A stretch of 64,000 nt of DNA, taken from NCBI RefSeq assembly GCF_002407245.1, contig NZ_CP010681.1, positions 806,001 through 870,000 on the forward strand. The letters are read 5' to 3'. The notes beneath the pieces were generated by a model. It did no database searches and had not been told where the DNA came from. It saw only the letters and a program-made list of their open reading frames with translations. Both the position numbers and the translations under genes were made by a program. This stretch comes from Phaeobacter piscinae (GTDB taxonomy: Bacteria > Pseudomonadota > Alphaproteobacteria > Rhodobacterales > Rhodobacteraceae). Of this stretch, positions 23,907 to 32,372 are shown one piece after another; position 1 is the first letter of the stretch, and every line of letters starts with the position of its first letter.

Positions 23907-25382
23907 ATGACAAAAACAGCAGCAATCATCGGTGGTGGGGTTATTGGCGGCGGATGGGCCGCGCGGTTCCTTTTGAACGGTTGGGACGTGCGGGTGTTTG
24001 ATCCCGATCCGGAGGCCGAGCGCAAGATTGGCGAGGTTCTGGCCAATGCGCGGCGCAGTTTGCCGGGGCTTGGCAATGTGGCGCTGCCTGCGGAAGGCCG
24101 CCTCAGCTATCACGCCACCATTGAGGACGCGGTGGCCGGGGCAATCTGGATTCAGGAAAGCGTGCCGGAGCGGCTGGAGCTGAAACAGAAAGTCTATGGC
24201 GCCTTGCAGGCGCATGTCGCGGCGGATGCTGTTATCGGCTCGTCTACCTCCGGCTACAAACCATCGCAATTGCAGGATGGCTTCAGCAATGCCGCCCAGA
24301 TCGTGGTCGCGCATCCGTTCAACCCGGTCTACCTGATGCCGCTGGTGGAGCTGGTTACAACCGAGGCCAATCCGGCAGGCGTGATCGACAGCGCCAAGGC
24401 GATCATCACCGAGATCGGCATGTATCCCCTGCATCTGAAGAAGGAAATCGACGCCCATGTGGCCGACCGGTTCCTGGAGGCGGTCTGGCGCGAGGCGCTG
24501 TGGCTGGTGAAGGATGGCATCGCCACCACCGAAGAGATCGACAACGCGATCCGCTATGGCTTTGGCATTCGCTGGGCGCAGATGGGACTGTTTGAGACCT
24601 ATCGCGTGGCCGGCGGTGAGGCGGGCATGAAGCATTTCATGGCGCAGTTTGGCCCGGCGCTGAAATGGCCCTGGACCAAGCTGATGGATGTGCCGGAGTT
24701 CACCGATGAGCTGGTCGATCTGATTGCAGGCCAGTCGGACGCGCAGTCCGGTCAGCATTCGATCCGCGAGTTGGAGCGTATTCGCGATGACAACCTTGTG
24801 GGGATGATGCGGGCGCTGGGCGCCAATGACTGGGGCGCTGGCGCGCTGCAGAACGCCCATGACGCGGGGCTCGAGGGTGATGCCGGGTTGGTGCGGTCGC
24901 TGGATGCGCTTGACGATCTGAGCCAGCCGGTGCTGACCCAGAGCCGGATCGTGCCTTTGGATTGGACCGACTACAACGGCCATATGACCGAGAGCCGCTA
25001 TCTGGATGCCTTTGCGCAATCCACCGACCGGCTGATGATGATTATCGGCTGCGATGCAGAGTATATCGCCAATGGCGGCAGCTATTTCACCGCTGAGACC
25101 CATATCCGCCACATTGACGAAGTGCATGCGGGCGACCCTATCCAGGTGCGCACACGGGTGATCATGGGGCAGGGCAAGAAAATGCATCTGTGGCATGAGA
25201 TGTATTCCGGCGAGCGTTTGCTGGCCACCGGCGAGCACATGCTGCTGCATGTGGACCTGAAAACCCGCCGCTCCGCCCCGCCTGCGCCGCAGATCGAGGC
25301 CAATCTGGTGAAGCTGGCGGAGGCCCACTCCGGGTTACCAGCCCCTGAGGGTCTGGGCCGCGCGATTGGGGCACCCCGGTGA
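23907..25382 (+). CDS. L-carnitine 3-dehydrogenase fused to a betainyl-CoA thioesterase
   Basis: The 491-residue protein has an N-terminal 3-hydroxyacyl-CoA dehydrogenase-type Rossmann domain (IGGGVIGGGWAARF, about 7-20) with helical domain to about 310, which oxidises carnitine to 3-dehydrocarnitine with NAD+. A hotdog thioesterase domain follows from about 345 (LDWTDYNGHMTESRYLDAF) and would hydrolyse betainyl-CoA to glycine betaine. In Pseudomonas the two activities are separate CdhA and CdhB proteins; fused forms occur in alphaproteobacteria. The start at ATG 23907 has GGGAA upstream. It overlaps the SDR gene by four bases. Confidence 0.9.
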   Translation: MTKTAAIIGGGVIGGGWAARFLLNGWDVRVFDPDPEAERKIGEVLANARRSLPGLGNVALPAEGRLSYHATIEDAVAGAIWIQESVPERLELKQKVYGALQAHVAADAVIGSSTSGYKPSQLQDGFSNAAQIVVAHPFNPVYLMPLVELVTTEANPAGVIDSAKAIITEIGMYPLHLKKEIDAHVADRFLEAVWREALWLVKDGIATTEEIDNAIRYGFGIRWAQMGLFETYRVAGGEAGMKHFMAQFGPALKWPWTKLMDVPEFTDELVDLIAGQSDAQSGQHSIRELERIRDDNLVGMMRALGANDWGAGALQNAHDAGLEGDAGLVRSLDALDDLSQPVLTQSRIVPLDWTDYNGHMTESRYLDAFAQSTDRLMMIIGCDAEYIANGGSYFTAETHIRHIDEVHAGDPIQVRTRVIMGQGKKMHLWHEMYSGERLLATGEHMLLHVDLKTRRSAPPAPQIEANLVKLAEAHSGLPAPEGLGRAIGAPR

Positions 25383-26152
25383 GCGCTGAAGGGGGGAGCC
25401 GGGTTCTGATCACCGCCGGTGGGTCCGGTATTGGCCGCGCCATGGCGGAAGGTTTTGCCGCCGCCGGGCATCAGGTCTGGGTCACGGATGTCAGCGCTGA
25501 GGCGCTGGCGGATGTGCCGAAGGGCTGGCGGGCAACGTCGGTGGATGCCACCGATGAGGCCGGGGTCAAGGCGCTGTTTGCTGAAGTGTCGGAGGTCTGG
25601 GGCGGCTTGGATGTGCTTTGCGCCAATGCAGGCATCGCCGGGCCGACTGCGCGGATTGAGGACGTGGCACTGGAGGACTGGCGCAAATGCGTGAGCGTCA
25701 ACTTGGAGGGCTGCTTTCTGGCCGCCAAATACGCGGCCCCTATGATGAAGGCGGCCAAGGCCGGGGCGATCATCGTGACGTCGTCAACCGCGGGGCAATA
25801 CGGCTATCCGAACCGGGCGCCGTATGCCTCGGCAAAATGGGCTGTGATTGGCCTGATGAAGACGCTGGCGATGGAGCTGGGGCCGTTTGGTATCCGGGCC
25901 AATGCGATCTGCCCCGGTGCGGTGGAGGGCCCGCGGATGGAAGGTGTGCTGGAGCGTGAGGCAGCGGCCAAGGGGATGACGCGCAATCAGGTCTATGATG
26001 GCTATGCCGCGGGGACGTCGATGCGGTCCTTTGTCGAGGCGCAGGATATTGCCAATATGGCGGTGTTTCTGGGGTCGGACGCAGCGCGGTTGGTGTCAGG
26101 GCAGGTGATTGCGGTGGATGGCCATACGGAGAACCCGGATCCCAAGGTGTGA
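25379..26152 (+). CDS. Short-chain dehydrogenase/reductase in the carnitine operon
   Basis: The 257-residue protein begins at GTG 25379, overlapping the preceding stop (GTGA). It has the coenzyme loop AGGSGIG (about 14-20), NAG, the catalytic Ser in VTSSTAG, and YASAK, so it is a classical SDR. The ending SGQVIAVDGHTENP is standard. Coupling to the carnitine dehydrogenase suggests a role in carnitine or D-carnitine/acylcarnitine oxidation, but the substrate is not known. Confidence 0.88.
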   Translation: MSAEGGSRVLITAGGSGIGRAMAEGFAAAGHQVWVTDVSAEALADVPKGWRATSVDATDEAGVKALFAEVSEVWGGLDVLCANAGIAGPTARIEDVALEDWRKCVSVNLEGCFLAAKYAAPMMKAAKAGAIIVTSSTAGQYGYPNRAPYASAKWAVIGLMKTLAMELGPFGIRANAICPGAVEGPRMEGVLEREAAAKGMTRNQVYDGYAAGTSMRSFVEAQDIANMAVFLGSDAARLVSGQVIAVDGHTENPDPKV

Positions 26153-26157
26153 GGTGA

Positions 26158-26182
26158 GCTGCACAGGCGGCCCGGCTGCAGC
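26158..26182. terminator. Small inverted repeat between convergent genes
   Basis: GCTGCA (26158-26163) and TGCAGC (26177-26182) flank a GC-rich loop, between the SDR gene and the convergent XRE gene. It is a weak candidate terminator. Confidence 0.3.
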
Positions 26183-26184
26183 GT

Positions 26185-27045
26185 TCAGGCAATCGCCGCC
26201 CTGAGCGCCCTCAGTCGCCCCGGCAGTTGCCGCGCAGTGATATCGGCCTCGCGCACCAGATTGTCGAAATGGCTGGTGAAAGTGGCGATCCGCTCCTTGT
26301 CGCGGAAGGCGAGGTAATGTGAGCCTGCATAAAACACGCATAAAAGCGGGCCGAAGATGGTGAGTGGCGCAGAATAGAGCCGCTTGGCATCGAACAGATA
26401 GATACGCAGGCGGGGGTACAGCTGTTCGGCGAGGCGTTCGAACTGGGTGAGCTGCTCCAGTCGGATCTCAAGCGGCAGGCCTTCGTAATAGCCTGCGCCC
26501 TGGGCAAAGCTGTCCAGCTCATAGATTGGCAGCGCGATTTCATAGTCTGACGCAGATTGGCGCATCCAGGTCAGGCGATCCTCGGAGGCACCGATGGCCT
26601 GATCCGCGGTGCGGCCCAGATGCGGTGCAAATTCCCATTCCAGCAGCGCGCGGGTTTTCAGCATGTCGGGCAGGGCGGCAGGGACGTGGCGGATTTTGTA
26701 GCCCTGTGCCTCCTGATGCCAGTCAAAGATCCGTTCATCCACCAAGGCGCGGGGCGCCTTTGTCATCGACAGGCTGGCGGCGACCAGATCGGCCGCATTT
26801 TCCGGCCGGTCCGACAGGCTCAGGAGCCAGTCCGCCGAGACCCCAAGTGCCCCGGCGCAGGCGCCGACCACATGGGCGTTGGGCAGCCGAGCCCCGGCAT
26901 CAGTCAGAAGCTGTGAGATGGTTGAGCGATCCACCCCAACGGCGCGGGCGAGCGCGCTTTGGCTGAGGCCGCTGTCGCTGAGCGCGCGGTTGAGCCGGGT
27001 GCGAAACTGCTCCGCGCGCAGGCGTTTGTCCATAATATCAATCAT
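26185..27045 (-). CDS. XRE-family regulator with C-terminal sensor domain
   Basis: The 286-residue protein has an N-terminal HTH of the Cro/cI type (LSQSALARAVGVDRSTISQLL, about 28-48) and about 200 residues of unrecognised C-terminal sequence containing LPIYELDSFAQGAGYYEGLP. It could start at ATG 27045 or ATG 27033. It is divergent from the DUF2061-desaturase gene and most likely regulates it. The C-terminal domain may sense a lipid or metabolite; no ligand can be named. Confidence 0.8.
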   Translation of the reverse strand: MIDIMDKRLRAEQFRTRLNRALSDSGLSQSALARAVGVDRSTISQLLTDAGARLPNAHVVGACAGALGVSADWLLSLSDRPENAADLVAASLSMTKAPRALVDERIFDWHQEAQGYKIRHVPAALPDMLKTRALLEWEFAPHLGRTADQAIGASEDRLTWMRQSASDYEIALPIYELDSFAQGAGYYEGLPLEIRLEQLTQFERLAEQLYPRLRIYLFDAKRLYSAPLTIFGPLLCVFYAGSHYLAFRDKERIATFTSHFDNLVREADITARQLPGRLRALRAAIA

Positions 27046-27099
27046 GTGATGATTTTTATCACGATTGCAGAATTTTGTTAATCATATTCGGAATTCTGC
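27046..27099. promoter_or_regulatory. Two inverted repeats in the XRE/desaturase promoter
   Basis: GTGAT-N7-ATCAC spans 27046-27062, directly next to the XRE start, and GCAGAATT (27067-27074) is the complement of AATTCTGC (27092-27099). Both are candidate operators, probably of the divergent XRE regulator. Confidence 0.5.
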
Positions 27100-27154
27100 A
27101 TCGCCCGGCATCCGTGTAGGCCAGAGGAAAGGTAAGAAAAACAGGAGGCTGCAG

Positions 27155-28309
27155 ATGGATACAGGGGCGCGATCAGTGGTGAAGGCGGTGATCTGGAACC
27201 TGCTTGGACTGGCGATGATGGCGGGGATTGGCTGGCTGCTGACCGGGTCGCTTGCGCTTGGCGGGACGCTGGCGCTGGTCAACACCTGCGTCGGCTTCTT
27301 GTCTTACCTGCTTTATGAGCGGATCTGGGCCGGGGTGCGCTGGGGGCGGCGTCAGTCTGATCCGCAGGTCAGCCCTCCGGTGCCAAGTCAGCGCGCCATG
27401 CTGGACCGGGTGCAGCTGCAGTTGGGGCGTGTCGAATGGGGCACGCTGGCGCTGATACTGGGGTGTTATGCGGCCTGGGGGGCGGCGCTGGCATGGCTGC
27501 CGTTGGTCTCTGTCTGGCTGGCGGTGCCGGTTCTGGCCAGTCTGATCACGCTTCAGTCCTCGCTCAGCCATGAGGCGTTGCATGGCCATCCGTTCCGGCT
27601 GCGTGTCCTGAATGAGGCCCTGATGTTTCTGCCGCTCAATCTGGCGGTGCCCTATGGCCGGTTTCGGGACACCCATCTAGCCCATCACCATGACGAGCAG
27701 TTGACCGACCCCTATGATGACCCTGAGACAAATTATCTGGATCCGGCGCAGTGGCGCCGGATGGGAGCCGCGCAGCGGGGTCTTTTGTGGTTCAACAATA
27801 CGCTGGCGGGGCGGGTGCTGCTGGGGCCGCTGCTGGGGCAGATCCGTTTTATGGCCGAAGACTGGCGGCTGATCCGTGGCGGCGATGAGGCGGTGCTGCG
27901 CGACTGGTTGCTGCATCTCCTCGGCGCGGGGCTGACGTTGTGGCTGGTGGCGCAGAGCGCGTTGCCGTTCTGGGCATACCTTTTGGCGGCCTATCTGGGG
28001 CTGGCGATCTTGAAGATCCGCACCTTCCTGGAGCATCGCGCCCATCTTGATCCGGCCGCGCGCACGGTGATTATCGAGCGCGGCGGTCTTCTTGGGTTTT
28101 TGTTTCTGAACAATCACCTGCATGTGGTGCATCACTGCTATCCGGGGGTGCCCTGGCACGCGTTGCCACGCCTCTACCGGGACCGGCGGGGGCAGTTTTT
28201 GGCCCGCAATAACGGCTACGCCTACCCCTCCTATGGTGTGGTCCTGCGCCGCTATGCGCTGCGGGCAAAGGATCCGGTCGCACATCCGATCTGGTCAGAG
28301 CCGCAATAG
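27155..28309 (+). CDS. Fatty acid desaturase with N-terminal DUF2061 domain
   Basis: The 384-residue membrane protein starts at ATG 27155, preceded by AGGAGG. Residues about 5-62 form two hydrophobic helices in the pattern of DUF2061 (SVVKAVIWNLLGLAMM and YLLYERIWAGVRWG), normally a separate small protein. A desaturase domain follows with the three His boxes HEALHGH, HLAHHHDE and HVVHHCYP, which hold the di-iron centre, and about four membrane helices. It would introduce double bonds into membrane acyl chains or hydroxylate a related lipid. It is followed 17 bases later by a DMT transporter. Confidence 0.85.
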   Translation: MDTGARSVVKAVIWNLLGLAMMAGIGWLLTGSLALGGTLALVNTCVGFLSYLLYERIWAGVRWGRRQSDPQVSPPVPSQRAMLDRVQLQLGRVEWGTLALILGCYAAWGAALAWLPLVSVWLAVPVLASLITLQSSLSHEALHGHPFRLRVLNEALMFLPLNLAVPYGRFRDTHLAHHHDEQLTDPYDDPETNYLDPAQWRRMGAAQRGLLWFNNTLAGRVLLGPLLGQIRFMAEDWRLIRGGDEAVLRDWLLHLLGAGLTLWLVAQSALPFWAYLLAAYLGLAILKIRTFLEHRAHLDPAARTVIIERGGLLGFLFLNNHLHVVHHCYPGVPWHALPRLYRDRRGQFLARNNGYAYPSYGVVLRRYALRAKDPVAHPIWSEPQ

Positions 28310-28326
28310 CCCCCCATAAGGGGCAG

Positions 28327-29229
28327 ATGACCTTATGGATCCCCATCGCCATCGCGGCGGCCAGTTTTCAGACCGTCCGCTTTATGCTGCAAAAGGTGTT
28401 GAGCAGCGTCACACTGTCGACGGCGGGGGCGACGTTTTCGAGGTTTGTCTATTCCGCGCCGCTGATCTGGGCCGGGCTGCTGTCTTATCTGGCGCTATCG
28501 GGGCAGACGTTGCCCGCGCTCAGCGCCCGGTTCTGGATGTTTGCCACCATTGGCGGCACCGCGCAGATCCTGGCGACGGTCTGCGTGGTGGCGCTGTTCC
28601 GGCAACGCAATTTTGCGGTCGGGATTACGTTCAAGAAAACCGAGGTGATCCAGACCGCGCTGGTCGGGCTGGTGGTGCTGGGAGATCAGATCACCGCCCT
28701 TGGCTGGGTGGCGATTGTGATCGGCCTGTGGGCGGTGCTGGTGCTGTCGAAGACACCGCAGAGCAAGGGGCCGTGGTGGCGGCATCTGTCCAGTCCGGCG
28801 TCGCTGTTGGGGCTGGGGTCGGGGGTGCTCTTTGCCTTCTCAGCGGTGAGTTATCGCGCCGCCTCGTTGGAACTGGATGCGCTGGCGCCAGCGTTTCGCG
28901 CCGGTGTGACGCTGGCCATCGTCGTGAGCTTGCAGACGCTGTTCATGCTGGTCTGGCTGAAGTGGCGGGAGCCCGGCGAGATCGCGCGGGTCTGGGCGGC
29001 GCGGCGGGTGGCGATCTGGGTCGGGCTGACCAGTATGGCTGGATCTTTCTGCTGGTTCTGGGCCTTCACCCTGCAGAACGCGGCTTATGTGAAGGCGCTG
29101 GGGCAAATTGAATTGCTGCTGTCGCTGCTGGCGTCGGTGCTGTTCTTCAAGGAGCAGATCACCCGCCGCGAGATTGTCGGCATGGGTTTGCTGATCCTGT
29201 CGATCCTCGCGCTGCTGCTGGCAATCTGA
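28327..29229 (+). CDS. DMT/EamA-family transporter
   Basis: The 300-residue inner-membrane protein has about ten hydrophobic helices arranged as two EamA repeats; the phrase VKALGQIELLLSLLASVLFF closes the second repeat as in most of this family. The substrate is unknown. It follows the desaturase gene by 17 bases, so the two may be co-transcribed, though a metabolic link is not obvious. Confidence 0.85.
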   Translation: MTLWIPIAIAAASFQTVRFMLQKVLSSVTLSTAGATFSRFVYSAPLIWAGLLSYLALSGQTLPALSARFWMFATIGGTAQILATVCVVALFRQRNFAVGITFKKTEVIQTALVGLVVLGDQITALGWVAIVIGLWAVLVLSKTPQSKGPWWRHLSSPASLLGLGSGVLFAFSAVSYRAASLELDALAPAFRAGVTLAIVVSLQTLFMLVWLKWREPGEIARVWAARRVAIWVGLTSMAGSFCWFWAFTLQNAAYVKALGQIELLLSLLASVLFFKEQITRREIVGMGLLILSILALLLAI

Positions 29230-29258
29230 GCGGCCTGCGCTGCGGTTTTGGTGATCGG

Positions 29259-30026
29259 TCAGTCGTCCCTGGGCATCGGATAGCCCTTCAGCCGCAGAAA
29301 ATGGCTTGCCTCATCATCGTTGCGAAAGAACGGCACGCTTTCTGGCGGGCCGTCCTGGCGGATGCGTCTGGTGACCTCCGCCAGCACCACCTCGGTGATG
29401 AACGGCAGATCGTAGGTGCGGACCTGGCTGAGCGGAATCCATTGCAGATGCGACAGCTCATCCGAGGCGCGGGAAAAATCATCAATATCGCTGCTGATAT
29501 GTGCCGCATCCACCAGAAAAAACCGGGCGTCGAACCGGCGCGGGCGGCCGGGCGGTGTGATGGCGCGAAAGACAAACTGCAGCGCCTCGGCGGTGGGCAG
29601 ATGACCGGTGGCGGCGAAGTCGGCCCAGTCTGCTTCAGGCGTGGTCGCCCATGTGCCGGGCTGCCCGAGGATGAGGCCGGTTTCCTCCCATAATTCGCGA
29701 ATGGCAGCGACAGCGAGGGCGTGATGCAGATCTGCGTCGGATTGCTCGGACAGGCGGTCCTGGCAGAGCGACGGCAGCGGGCTGGCGAGCGGCACATCGG
29801 CGTCGCCGGGATCGACAGCGCCGCCGGGAAACACCACCTTGTTGGGCATGAAGGCGGCGCGGGCGCCGCGCTGCCCCATCAGCACCTGAGGGTCATCGCC
29901 CATCCGGTCGCGCACCGCGATAATTGTCGCGGCATTGCGGATCGGAGTGGTGTCCCGGCGCGCGCTGGCGGCATCGGCATAGCCGGTGTCGATGGCTGCT
30001 TTGGCCGGGGTGGGCGATTTGCTCAT
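29259..30026 (-). CDS. NUDIX hydrolase
   Basis: The 255-residue protein has an extended Nudix box: GGAVDPGD followed after an insertion by AAIRELWEETGL, which supplies the metal-binding REx2EE glutamates. The large insertion places it in the subgroup near CoA-pyrophosphatase or NUDT19-like proteins. The substrate is probably a nucleoside diphosphate derivative or acyl-CoA. It lies 27 bases downstream of the DUF983 gene on the same strand. Confidence 0.85.
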   Translation of the reverse strand: MSKSPTPAKAAIDTGYADAASARRDTTPIRNAATIIAVRDRMGDDPQVLMGQRGARAAFMPNKVVFPGGAVDPGDADVPLASPLPSLCQDRLSEQSDADLHHALAVAAIRELWEETGLILGQPGTWATTPEADWADFAATGHLPTAEALQFVFRAITPPGRPRRFDARFFLVDAAHISSDIDDFSRASDELSHLQWIPLSQVRTYDLPFITEVVLAEVTRRIRQDGPPESVPFFRNDDEASHFLRLKGYPMPRDD

Positions 30027-30053
30027 GTCTGGGTCTTTCCTACCGCTGGCGGG

Positions 30054-30470
30054 TCAGCTCGCCTTGCCGAAGCCGTGCATCCGACGCGCCCATTGATAGG
30101 CGATCACGATCCCCTTCATCCGGGGCAGGAGAAACAGCGAGGACAGCAGGCAGCCCAGCGAAAACACGGTGAATGTGACCATAGGCTCAGGCCGCCAGGT
30201 GAAATAGACCACATGCAGGAGCGGGGCCATAATGTGGCCAACCAGCAGAATGGTCAGATACGCCGGACCGTCATCAGCGCGGGCGCTGGTGAGGTCGAGC
30301 CCGCAGTTGGAGCAGCTGTCGTTGACCTTCAGATATGAATGCAGCAACTTGCCTTCGCCGCAATTGGGGCATTTGCACCGCCAGCCGCGCAGCACGGCGG
30401 GCATGGTGGGGCGATCTTCCTGAGTATCGGTTTTGAGATCGGCTGAAAGTGCCGCAGATGACTCGGTCAT
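30054..30470 (-). CDS. DUF983 membrane protein
   Basis: The 138-residue protein has a zinc-ribbon-like N-terminus with two CxxC pairs (CKCPNCGEGKLL and CSNCGLDL) and two C-terminal transmembrane segments. This is the architecture of DUF983 proteins, widespread in alphaproteobacteria and of unknown function; they often occur near NUDIX or cytochrome oxidase assembly genes. It forms a likely two-gene operon with the NUDIX gene. Confidence 0.85.
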   Translation of the reverse strand: MTESSAALSADLKTDTQEDRPTMPAVLRGWRCKCPNCGEGKLLHSYLKVNDSCSNCGLDLTSARADDGPAYLTILLVGHIMAPLLHVVYFTWRPEPMVTFTVFSLGCLLSSLFLLPRMKGIVIAYQWARRMHGFGKAS

Positions 30471-30726
30471 AACAAATCCTATCTTTTGCCCGCATATTTG
30501 AGCGCATCGGCCGCAAGTTTAAAGGGGCAGTCCGCCGGAGTGCGTCGGCATGCCGCAAGAGTGCGCCGTCCGCACTCATGGTGCAATGGACGAGTGAAAC
30601 TGTGCAATGCGCTGGGTGAAAATTCTGCCGGGCTTTTGAAATTTTTGCGACGGAACTCTGCCGGGGCTGCGTTTTGTTTCTGTGATCGGCAGCAACGGGC
30701 TGCCTGCTGCAAGAGGAACCGCAGAC

Positions 30727-31230
30727 ATGAAACATACCAAGTTTATTGCCGCCGTTATCGCTGTCGGAGCTGTCATCGGAGCCACAGGTGCGATTGCGAA
30801 GCCGGGTTTTGGCGGCAAGGGCGGTCATGGTCCGCGCATGAGCTTTGAAGAGATGGACACCAATGGCGATGGTCAGGTGACCAAGGCCGAGATGGACGGG
30901 CTGCGCGAGGCGCGTTTCGCTGCGGCGGACACCGATGGCGACGGTCAATTGACACTAGCAGAAATGGAAGCTGCGGCGCAGGCTCGGGCCAAAACTCGTG
31001 CGGCGACGATGCTGGAGCGGATGGATGCGGATAAGGATGGCGCGTTGAGCCTTGATGAACTGCCCAAACCACGCCGGATGGGAAAGATGTTTGACCGCGT
31101 GGACGCCAATGACGATGGTGCTATCAGCAAGGAAGAATTCGAGAGCGCGCGGGCGAAATTCCGGGGCCGTCATGGGGCCGGGCACAAACCGCGCGGGGAT
31201 GTGCAAGACAGCGAGACGGAACAGAACTGA
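30727..31230 (+). CDS. Secreted EF-hand calcium-binding protein
   Basis: The 167-residue protein has a signal peptide (AAVIAVGAVIGATGAIA) and four EF-hand loops: DTNGDGQVTKAE, DTDGDGQLTLAE, DADKDGALSLDE and DANDDGAISKEE. All keep Asp/Asn at positions 1, 3 and 5 and Glu at 12, so Ca2+ binding is expected. It is periplasmic or surface located. The sigma factor gene starts 13 bases after its stop, so it is likely the first gene of the sigma-factor operon. ATG 30727 has AGAGGAA upstream. Confidence 0.88.
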   Translation: MKHTKFIAAVIAVGAVIGATGAIAKPGFGGKGGHGPRMSFEEMDTNGDGQVTKAEMDGLREARFAAADTDGDGQLTLAEMEAAAQARAKTRAATMLERMDADKDGALSLDELPKPRRMGKMFDRVDANDDGAISKEEFESARAKFRGRHGAGHKPRGDVQDSETEQN

Positions 31231-31243
31231 TCCGATACGACAG

Positions 31244-31903
31244 ATGCATATGTCTGCCAATACTGTGGAGCGGGCCCCGGAGCAGGGCCCGCTGATGCCG
31301 CCGCCTGACACCCCGGCGACGCCACAGGCGGAGGTTGTGGAGGATCCGGATGGGGCAGTGCTGATCCGCTTTGCCGCTGGTGATCCGGAGGCGGCGGGTG
31401 AGCTGACGGCGCGGCTGGCGCCCCGGGCGCTGGGTGTTGCGATGCGGGTTCTGGGCAACCGCGCGGAGGCTGAGGATATTACGCAGGAGGCGATGGTGCG
31501 GCTGTGGCGGCAGGCGGAACATTGGGAGCCGGGGCGCGCCCGGCTGTCGACCTGGCTCTACCGGGTGGTGATGAACCTCTGTATTGATCACAAGCGCCGA
31601 TTGCGGGGTGGACATGTGGATCTGGACGCCATCCCCGACCCGCCGGACCCTGCGAAATCTGCGGCGGAGCAGATGCAGGACGGGGCGCGGCAGGACGCGC
31701 TGCAGGCTGCGCTCATGCAATTGCCGGAGCGTCAGCGGCAGGCGGTGGTGCTGCGTCATATCGAAGATCTGGCGAACCCGGAGATTGCCGGGATCATGGA
31801 CATCAGCGTCGAGGCGGTCGAAAGTCTGACCGCGCGGGGCAAGCGGGCGCTGGCGGCAATCCTGGCCGGGCGCCGGGCCGAACTGGGGTATAATGATGGT
31901 TGA
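31244..31903 (+). CDS. ECF-type RNA polymerase sigma factor
   Basis: The 219-residue protein has sigma-70 region 2 (GNRAEAEDITQEAMVRLWRQ and STWLYRVVMNLCIDHKRR) and region 4 (LPERQRQAVVLRHIEDLANPEIA and SVEAVESLTARGKRALAA), and lacks regions 1 and 3. It overlaps the next gene by 11 bases. The start could be ATG 31244 or ATG 31250; neither has a strong ribosome binding site, so translation may be coupled to the EF-hand gene. It should direct RNA polymerase to stress-response promoters; I cannot name the signal. Confidence 0.88.
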   Translation: MHMSANTVERAPEQGPLMPPPDTPATPQAEVVEDPDGAVLIRFAAGDPEAAGELTARLAPRALGVAMRVLGNRAEAEDITQEAMVRLWRQAEHWEPGRARLSTWLYRVVMNLCIDHKRRLRGGHVDLDAIPDPPDPAKSAAEQMQDGARQDALQAALMQLPERQRQAVVLRHIEDLANPEIAGIMDISVEAVESLTARGKRALAAILAGRRAELGYNDG

Positions 31904-32372
31904 TAAAACTGGAAAAACCGCGCCCACACAGACGGGCGCTGATGCTGAGGATAGGTTGGATCCGGCGGATCTTGCCGCGGCCGAGCTGGCGCTTGATGAT
32001 CTGTTTGCCAGTGCGCGGACCGCCGCCCCGGTCCCCCTTCCTGAGGGGGTGGAGCAGGCGATTCTGAGTGAGGCTGCGGCGACGCAGGCGGCGATCCTGA
32101 CGCGTCAGGCGCTGGCATCAGATCTGGCGTCGCAGTCAGCCGAAGCGCGCAGCGGGGTGTTTGCCGGGATGCGGGAGCTGTTGGCGGGGCTGGGCGGATG
32201 GCCAGCCCTTGGCGGATTGGCCACGGCCAGCGCTGCTGGGCTGTGGATCGGGTTGGCGCCACCTGCGTTTCTGCCTGACCCGGTAAGCCTTGCCGGGATC
32301 GAGCTGAGCGAAGACAGCCTGCCTGAAGACAGCTACGACTTGGCCGTGGTGCTGAGCGAGGAGTTGGAATGA
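31893..32372 (+). CDS. Putative anti-sigma factor (single transmembrane segment)
   Basis: The 159-residue protein has a cytosolic N-terminal half of acidic and helical character, a short hydrophobic segment near residues 100-122 (GWPALGGLATASAAGLWIGL), and an acidic C-terminal tail. The topology and overlap with the sigma gene suggest an anti-sigma factor, although I do not recognise a named anti-sigma domain. Its stop overlaps the start of the metal-sensor-like gene (ATGA). Confidence 0.62.
   Translation: MMVDKTGKTAPTQTGADAEDRLDPADLAAAELALDDLFASARTAAPVPLPEGVEQAILSEAAATQAAILTRQALASDLASQSAEARSGVFAGMRELLAGLGGWPALGGLATASAAGLWIGLAPPAFLPDPVSLAGIELSEDSLPEDSYDLAVVLSEELE

Noticed and set aside
30652..30673. 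ECF autoregulatory promoter GGAAC...CGTT before the EF-hand gene
   Set aside because: The spacing is 13 bases rather than the usual 16-17.
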